Shown piece after piece: positions 56,196-64,000 of a DNA stretch of 64,000 nucleotides; positions within the stretch are counted from its first letter, which is position 1; each line of letters begins with the position of its first letter. A model generated the notes under the pieces. It did not search any database. It had not been told where the DNA came from and saw only the letters and a list, made by a program, of their open reading frames with translations. The stretch lies in assembly GCA_002900995.3 (NCBI GenBank), contig CM035315.1, positions 1,225,967-1,289,966 of the forward strand, written 5' to 3'. This DNA comes from Ganoderma boninense (lineage: Eukaryota; Basidiomycota; Agaricomycetes; Polyporales; Polyporaceae). A program made the translations under genes and the position numbers.

Positions 56196-57567
56196 CACGC
56201 CTCTTCAATACCCGTGCGCATGTATAGGCAGCAAAAACAGTACATGATTGATGTTCATTGACCCTACAATATGGTTCTTGAGTGCACATTAATTCTTCTC
56301 GAAGGCTTTGTTTTCGGAGGACCTCTCAGTCGCGCTCACCCACATTGGACAAAAGAAGTCATCCAACCTTCCCCGGCTAGAGTGTCGTCGAATTTCCCGT
56401 AGAAGTGCCTCTGCATGTACGTATACTTATGGCATCCTTTCCCTGTACTTCGTGATCGCTGATGTATTCGAAGGATCCAAGAGGCCGACCAATTTCGTAC
56501 ACAGACCGGTTCCTTCCATTTCCTCATAAAAGCATGCCCAGAAATATAGACCAAGCGGGCGGCGGCGTGAAACGCAGACGCAGCCGAGAAGGCGAAGTAA
56601 AAAGTGGAGGAGGGCGGGGCCTGATGGGGCCTGGTGTCGCCGTGTCCTTCATAGGTGTTCGTGCACTTGCTTGGCGACGTGAAGCAGTGGAAGCTGAACT
56701 TCTTGTCGGGCCGTGGTGTCGTGCGGTGCTGGAGGAGCCACTGCTGCTCCACTTTGTCAACGTGTGCGTTGTCGATGTTTCTATGTGTTTCTGTCCGGAC
56801 TATATGAGCCATCGGATAATGATATGCGTTGAGGATGGCAGCAACTGTAGCTACCTCATGAAGGGGTGTAAATCAGTATTCATCGATACGAAGGCCTTGT
56901 ATTGCGACCAGAGTTATTCAATCTCTTCACCCTCTGAGCCGCAGGACACCCTGACTGCTTTCGGGCACAGACGTAGACCCGCAGCGGGTGGCATGACGGC
57001 AAGGCGTCGGACGTTGAGGCTGTGCGATGCGCGAGGCGTTCGAGTCAGCACTGTCGACGTTCGACGCTTTCTTGACGCGGGTAAAATTGCTGCTCTTGGG
57101 ACTGGGCACAAAAAGTCTCGAATGTGCCAACCGGTCCCTGGCACTGAGGGAGGCACCAGGGAAAGCACCAGTGGACAGAGTCGAACGAGTGCGAGAGGCG
57201 ATGGGAATTGCGGACCGAGGAGGGAGCGAGATGCCGGGAAGCGCCGGATGTGGTAATCAGGCCAAACACGGCGACAAGGGCCAAACAGCGACTCATGGCG
57301 GCTGCTCCATCCTTGTCTTCTTCCACCATCTCCTCCCTCACCGTCCTCTCCTCCTCATCGTAAGTCCGGACCCTCTCTTCGTCCACACATGTTGTGCTCA
57401 ATCGTGTCCCCGCTTTTCTCTCTGAAATCTCTGTCGATCTCCCCTCCATCGCCGACGACATTGCGCTCTCCAATCGCACCCATCTGTCCTGCGATCCTAC
57501 CCGATCGTGTGCGCCCCCTCTTCCTGCATCTAGTCACGACTTCCTTCTAGTTCTCTAGACCCTCGCC
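56196..57567. other. No confident gene
   Basis: A 264-codon plus ORF (56462-57256) and minus ORFs overlap it without domains. A minus-strand frame near 57300 opens MSRCLALVAVFGLITTSGAS, which looks like a signal peptide, but no consistent downstream exon chain was found. The right end is the UBC promoter. Confidence 0.35.
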
Positions 57568-58504
<937 letters not shown>

Positions 58505-59179
58505 CGGGAGTCGGACGACGATCCGCAACGAAGGAGAGTATGGTGTACGATGTGTGTTGTCCTGTTGAGCTGTCCTGATGATGTCCCCCGTCCTCCAATC
58601 GCATGTGTGTACAATCCCTACATTGATGGCAATCCTTTCACGAATGTGATTGACTGTTCCGCTGGAACCTGTTCCCTCGCTACTTATGTCTGAGTCGCCG
58701 ATATACCGATCAGATTAGTGTCGAGTCTCGACGTGTGCATGGTCGGCTTGGTTTCCATGCGATATCAGGGCAACAATGTAAACAGCTATCTTGCTTGTGC
58801 CCCTGTACATACTTACAGTAAGTGGCCTTCGTTCCGAGTCGAAGTCTATCATAGTCTAACGAGATCTAGGTCCGGCATGCTGCGGGGTCTGCAGTTTCTT
58901 GATGACCCGGCCCCTCGGCACGGCCCATGCCGTATGACTTCACCGTTACCGTCATGTTCGTGCAGCATGTCGAAATGACCCGCCCCACCGGTCACACAGC
59001 TCCAGCGCGACCTGACTCGACATACAATGCGCTCGCTGTGACATGCGCATAGGACGCAACCTTGCACTCAGCCGTCATCGCGGTCTGCTCCATCTCTCCC
59101 CTGCACCGTACTGCATCTCCGGCTCGTTATAACCGACCGACCAAAACAACACAGCCACAACCCGTGCGCACAGGAAAAC
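58505..59179. other. Intergenic, no gene seen
   Basis: UBC 3' flank and the promoter side of the small TM gene. Short ORFs only. Confidence 0.5.
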
Positions 59180-59704
59180 ATGAACTCGGGCTCGAACTTC
59201 CAAGGCAGAGTGCCCCCTGGTGGCACGGGGAGCCCGAACTCGCCGCCCAGGACTCCTAACCGCCCCCCGAACAACAGGACGGTCCGTCGCCTTTCTAAAC
59301 TCTCCTCCCCTCGTCCCTCGCTGACGCTGACGCTGATCTGCACCCTCGCGGGGTCCGGCGCTTGACCTCACGACGACACAGCTGGCCATCGCGGCGGGGG
59401 CCGCGGGGCTCGCCGCGCTGGCGTACTACATGATGCGCCAGCCGCCGCGGACACGGGCGGACAGCAGCCGTGAGTGCCGTGCTCTCTCTCTCCCCCTCTC
59501 TCTCTCTTCGTCTCTTTCCTCTTTCCTCGCGCTCGTCGGCTGGGCGGACGCAAGCAGTGCTGACCAGGATGACTTGACTTTTGGGCTTCTATTCCGGGAT
59601 GCGGCGGCGGCGGTGCCCGGGTAGGCAGGCAAGACGGGGGAAGCGTGAAGGACGACGCGGCTGCGCGCGCGCTGAAGGTGGAGATGGAGCAGCGGGCGCT
59701 CTGA
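59180..59704 (+). CDS. Small one-TM protein, ~90 residues
   Basis: Exons 59180-59281, 59382-59469 and 59625-59704 join in frame to TGA. The N-terminus is Pro/Gly/Asn-rich and basic (MNSGSNFQGRVPPGGTGS, then PPRTPNRPPNNRT). One hydrophobic helix (LAIAAGAAGLAALAYYMM) is followed by RQPPRTRADSSR and a charged tail ending KVEMEQRAL. It has the same three-exon plan and topology as the gene at 24454; sequence similarity is too weak to claim homology. The donor of intron 1 (GTCCGT) is unusual. Likely a membrane microprotein, perhaps mitochondrial; function unknown. Confidence 0.55.
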
Positions 59705-59993
59705 TTTTGGGGAGCCTGAGGGGAGGGAGAGGGAGGCGGGAGCTGGGCTGACTGGATTGCGAGGTGCGATGCGATGGGGGTGTGTGGTGGGCCTAGGGGC
59801 CTCGTGTACGATATCGCTTGACGTGCTGTGCTTCTGGATGTATCATACTCACCGCTCTTGTGCTTCTTCTGTTTCCGTTTCTGTCGAACATAGTCTGCTG
59901 CGAACAAGTGGATGGAGAGAGAGAGAGAAGTCCGAGCGAAGCGATAAATTACCCAGTAACCAAGTCCAGCCACACGACACGACACAACACATG

Positions 59994-61961
59994 CTAGTCT
60001 AGCCTCGCGCCATCCACCGCCGGCTTCCTCTGTTGCTGTTGCTGCTCCTGCTGTGCGGTTCGCCGAGCTCGCCGCCATGCTGCGATCTCGCGGAGGACAG
60101 CTCCGACGAGTGGCGCTGCCACGGACGCGAACAGCGGCGTGTACACGGCGTACTTGTGCTCTGCGGGGAAGTAGAGGAGCGCGAGCATGCCCGGGTTGAA
60201 GAACGCGCGCGAGGACAACGTCAAGGCACGGGCGGAGCTCTTGAGAGCTGCGATCGGCGAGGAGCGTGCTGCGTCGTGCACCTGCAACGGCAAAGGCAAA
60301 TGCATGTCGTCAGGAGGGAAGACGAGCATCCTCAGGAAAAAGTTAACGTACGTTTTCGAGCGCAGATAGGGCATCGTGGATGTCGTTTCGGACGTCCTGC
60401 CCGACGGGCATGCCCTCGATCTGGTCCACGAGCCGCACGATGCTCTCGAGCGTCTCGGTGCTGCCTTGGATGTTCTCGATGGCGCGGCGTCGGAGGAGCG
60501 CATCCAGCTCCCAGTCGGTAAAAGGTTCTTGTGGTCTGCCTTCGCTGCGGCTACGGAGCGGACATTTGGAGGTAGACCAGGGACGCCTAGGAGGGTGAGG
60601 AGCTGGTATGCGAACGTGTTGAAGATCGAGTCAAGGTCGGAGGGAGTGAGGCGCGGAAGTGAACTGGAGGCGGAAGAGGATGGGTTGAGAAGGACGATAC
60701 CGCCCCATTGGGGAAGGAGGAAGGCGTTGGAAGGGCTAATGAAGGTTGTTTCCTCGCTGCTCTCCTGAAGGATGTGGAGAGGGCTGTGCTTCGAGGACGG
60801 GATGAAGAGGACAAAGTGGATGACAGGGTCGTTCGAGGCACTGGAGGCTGTACGGGTATCAGTGTGGTTTCAATTCAGATGTGGACGACATCAACTTACA
60901 GAGCGTCCACTCCGCAGAGTTCACGAAGACTGTCAGGTCCTCGTGAGTAAGGCCGTGCAAGTCCCGGCCTTCATGCTGCATGTGACGCGGTTCAAACGCA
61001 AGAGGACCATGCAACTGAACTTGGCTTTCAATGGTGAAGTTATGCAATACGGACAACTTGTTCAGCAGAGGTGTGATATGGCCTATGTACGTAACCATTG
61101 GCTCGCATTCAGTCACTTTTAGACGACAAAATTGAGTAAATACGCCTTACTCTGGATGGCATCTTGAACGTCCCAAGCAAGCGCGCCATTGCCGCTCGCC
61201 GCATCTTCGTTCAGCAAGGTAAACGCGAGGCGGTAACGCGGTGCGTACGTCATGACACGCTGTGCTTGTATTGCAGAACCAGAATAGGTGTCATATGGGG
61301 CGAGGAGTTGGTTTAAAGTATGACCGAGCCTCGCAGCTGAGACACCGTGCGTTGATACACCAGGCGAAGTCTGTTCACGCGCATATAGCAGCAGAAGTAT
61401 TTGAAGACTTACATAGCTGATCATCATCTGGGTTCACGTCAAAGTAGAGTTGCCTTCCTTCAACGGATGGTTCACGGTTTCCTTGGTCAAGCACAACGTT
61501 ATACGCGGCATCTCTGCAATGATTCCATAACTGACAACCGCAGCAGAAAACTGACTGAACTCACGCCTTATTGCCAGATGCCACTGTGATCTGGACGGCG
61601 CTACTCTGCTGCACGGCCAAGTCCACCCGAAGCAACCCATGCACCTCTCGTGCGATTGACTCCACATTCCCGCCGTCTTTGGTTTCCAGATTCACTATTA
61701 CTGGGAAGGAGACCTTGCAAAACATCAGAATAACGTCCCATTGGAGATCGTGATTTGTAGTACCTCTCGTTTTCGTTCGGCATGCACGCGAGAGGATGGC
61801 AGAGACAGTCGGTCGATACTGGTTGTCTTCCACCACAGAGGGATCGCAAGCAAGATAACTAGCCAATACGATGCAATTATGTATCGCCTAGTACGAGTTT
61901 GTTCAAAGCATAGCTGGGCAGGGTCGACGTGGAGAGCAGCCATGAAGGTTCCGGGGGGCAT
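59994..61961 (-). CDS. GPI17: PIG-S/GPI17, GPI transamidase subunit
   Basis: The N-terminal helix RTRRYIIASYWLVILLAIPL with WWKTTSIDRLSLP is the PIG-S opening. Later exons read VSFPVIVNLETKDGGNVES, FLPQWGGIVLLNPS, LTLLGVPGLPP, WELDALLRRRAIENIQGSTE and RAFFNPGMLALLYFPAEHKY, then a C-terminal helix (AVYTPLFASVAAPLVGAVL) and a basic, Gln-rich tail to TAG 59994. PIG-S sits in the ER-membrane transamidase complex (with GPI8, GAA1, PIG-T and PIG-U) that attaches GPI anchors. Two TM helices flank the lumenal domain as expected. One frame change is needed near 60550 between PPNVRS and the WELDAL exon with no intron visible. Since the gene is essential in yeast, a consensus error is plausible. Confidence 0.88.
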
Positions 61962-62330
61962 GGACGGCGGAAACGTCCATCCGCCACCTCATTCCGTCGG
62001 CGCCCCAATCTGATCATGGATATCGTCTGGGTTTGAAATATGTGGCTCGCTGTGGAGAAAGACGCCGGCGGAAGTGTGTCTGGGCTTGAAACTGGAGGGA
62101 AGATGTGGCGGATGGGCTCGACAGAACTTGACGAACGACTCTCATCGCCCTGCTCGCAGTCATCTTTGTACAATTCTCTAGAGCTCGGAAGATACCCATC
62201 TGGGGCCCGTAATCTGCTCAACTTTACTGCTCAACATAATCCACCAACAAGTCTTCCGCTGCTGCTGTCCTTTTCCACATCTCTCTTTTGTCCCCAAAAG
62301 CCCCCAACGCATTCCAACCATTTTCTCCTA
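61962..62330. promoter_or_regulatory. Divergent promoter between GPI17 and the proline-rich gene
   Basis: About 370 bases between head-to-head start codons. No TATA box seen; pyrimidine-rich tracts lie upstream of 62331, usual for constitutive fungal promoters. Confidence 0.5.
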
Positions 62331-64000
62331 TGTCCAACAAACCCGATCAGCGTCGTATGTCCGGTAACATGCCATTGCCTTACGATGTCAGCGCTCGCCC
62401 TTCCCCCCACGTTTTTCCCACTCACCCTTCTCGGTATCCTATGCAGAGGCAGCAACCACCTTTCAACGAACATCCTCCCCCAGGTCCTTCAGCTCCCTTC
62501 GGGTATTATGACAGGTATGGTCCCCCGGAGGAGCCAATTGCTCCAGCATTTCGCGATGGGTTTGCCAACGAATACAACCCCAACTTCTGGAAACCCGAAC
62601 CCGATTTCTTTCCCACTCCTCCCCCAAATGTGCCTTTCCCCGTCCCTCCGGCTGACAACTGGCAACGGCCTCCGGGCTGGAGAGACCCAGAGCCTCCTGC
62701 ATGGAACGGCCCAGAACCACGAGATCCTCCTCCACTTCCCCTACCCCCTCGTGGCCCTCAGTTCCCTCCCGTGCCCAAGTGGAACCGCCGGGGTGGAGGC
62801 CCACGACATCCGCCAAACCGTCTGTTCGAGCCCTCTGATAACTGGAAGCAAACACATGGTGAGCCCAATCGTGGTAGTCTCACCCACAATTCGTCACAAC
62901 ATCCATCAGAGCGGTTTCGTCCGTACACACCCCCAAACTCGAATCCGAACATGATGAGGAATCGCTTTGGGAACAAACATGGGCCTCGTCACTCTTTTCA
63001 TGGGCCTCAACGCCAATTCCATCCTCCCCAACCACAACCACAGCCACAACAGTTTCAACCACAACCACTCCCATACGAAGAGGAGCAACATTGGGGTCCT
63101 GACGAGGATTTGTACGGGGACAGCGGTCCTCGGGATCATCGCTCTACTTCCTTTCAGAACAACTCGACGAGTCCCGATCGACCTGGGCGGAGTGACGAAA
63201 GGTCGGTTAGTCCTGCATCTCCTCGCAGTGCCAAGCATCCGTCTCCGGGCTTCGGGCCTGGATCCTTTGCTCCGAAGCGAGAGTCGCCAGAGCTCCCTCA
63301 TCTCGAGGTATTCCCTCGAAAACCTATGGTGATTTCGGAGGCGAACCGTATCCCAATACCGGCCCCTTTGCTCCCGCCGAAGCCGCCGCCGCGATCTCCA
63401 TCGCGCTCGTCCAACGCTAGCTCCGTGATTCCGCCGCAGGTCCAACCACGTCCAGTCCCACCACCCCAGGTACAGTCCCCAGTAGGGCTTCCCCCTAAAC
63501 CTCCCTCCCAAGCCGAGTCTCGCCAGCCCATCTCTATCCCTCTTCCGACCAACCTCAGCTCCAAGCCACCAGTGCCTCCGGTGACCTCGACAGTTAACAA
63601 GGGAGATGAACAACATTCTACGGCGCCTTCTGAGGTCGCTCAACAGAAGCAGGTACCACCAGGTCCAGTCCTGAGTGGGCGAACCAACAGTTCGTATCGT
63701 ATGTTGACAATATCTATGCGATGTTTACTCAATGTGTCTTTTAGCCCGTCGTACGTTCAACGCACCTTCCTTCGTGGCATCTACATTAGCCATCGATGCA
63801 CCATTGATGTTCCCAACGAGGAACGGTACGTCGGAGACCGTCAAGGGCTCAGATAAGTCTGACAAGCTATCTGCTGGTCAATCGGAAGACATGGACGTGT
63901 CTCTGCCAGCGCCGCGGGTACGTTCACAATTAACTGCAGTCCCTTCAGTATTAGACGTTTCCTTTCAGATTAAGGCTGCGCAGAACACTGCTGAGGTAGC
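62331..64000 (+). CDS. Proline-rich, low-complexity protein; 3' end outside window
   Basis: Start MSNKPDQRRMSGNMPLPYD. The first exon (to about 63690) is one long proline-rich stretch with repeated PPP and PxPP runs, RGGGPRHPPNR, a Gln/Pro patch (QPQPQPQQFQPQPLPYEEE), Ser-Pro sites, and late PPKPP motifs of the SH3-ligand kind. An intron (GTATCG...TTTTAG, about 63693-63743) joins ARRTFNAPSFVASTLAIDAP and later KGSDKSDKLSAGQSEDMDV. No folded domain is visible in the part present, so the function cannot be named. Composition suits a scaffold, an actin-linked or an RNP protein. Confidence 0.65.

Noticed and set aside
56462..57256. 264-codon plus ORF
   Set aside because: Crosses frames rich in Arg and Gly, no domain or intron pattern, and opposing ORFs of similar quality.
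59368..60078. 236-codon minus-strand ORF
   Set aside because: Antisense to the small TM gene and GPI17 3' flank; compositional, no domain.

Overview
The window is nuclear DNA of a filamentous basidiomycete, almost certainly an Agaricomycete. Genes are dense and broken by many 50-80 bp GT-AG introns. The families point the same way: a DUF6535 protein, a cerato-platanin, Gas1-like secreted proteins, a microsomal P450, a Zn2Cys6 regulator, an Argonaute and a Tad-like LINE with an RNase H domain. I saw no tRNA, rRNA, CRISPR array or bacterial-style operon. Species and order cannot be fixed from the sequence alone.

Layout. 1-0.85 kb: 3' end of a BtaA-like betaine-lipid gene. 1.7-5.4 kb: a 5'-truncated SurE-like relic and a DUF6535 membrane protein. 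5.7-9.1 kb: a divergent pair, a HAD-fold fusion protein (-) and a CK1-like kinase (+). The same pair recurs at 20.8-24.1 kb with the same exon phases. 9.15-12.2 kb: a fragment of the DUF6535 5' region joined to a truncated, slicer-dead Argonaute, then a 220 bp inverted-repeat element. 13.5-18.2 kb: cerato-platanin and a cytochrome P450. 24.5-32.2 kb: a 76-residue one-TM protein, a cell-surface one-pass membrane protein, a frameshifted epoxide hydrolase and a frameshifted Gas1-like protein. 33.7-48 kb: a tandem duplication carrying a Zn2Cys6 gene. One copy holds a 7 kb LINE with a 14 bp target-site duplication; the other copy is an empty-site reference. 48.7-49.7 kb: a second Gas1-like gene. 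51.6-64 kb is more conserved: ABCE1/RLI1, an F-box-like gene with frameshifts, UBC4/5-type E2, a small TM protein, PIG-S (GPI17) and a proline-rich protein running off the end.

How it fits together. The right end is housekeeping: ribosome recycling, ubiquitination and GPI anchoring. The left three quarters look accessory and in flux: local duplications, truncated genes, an inserted LINE and several secreted or surface proteins. The strongest candidate for an undescribed unit is the HAD-fusion/CK1 divergent pair. It was duplicated as a unit, keeps a ~220 bp shared promoter, and shares unusual catalytic-site substitutions between copies.

Caution. Single-base frameshifts occur not only in accessory genes but also in ABCE1 and PIG-S, which are essential in yeasts. 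Some frameshifts may therefore be consensus errors, so pseudogene calls resting on frameshifts alone are tentative. Calls resting on truncation or lost catalytic residues are firmer.
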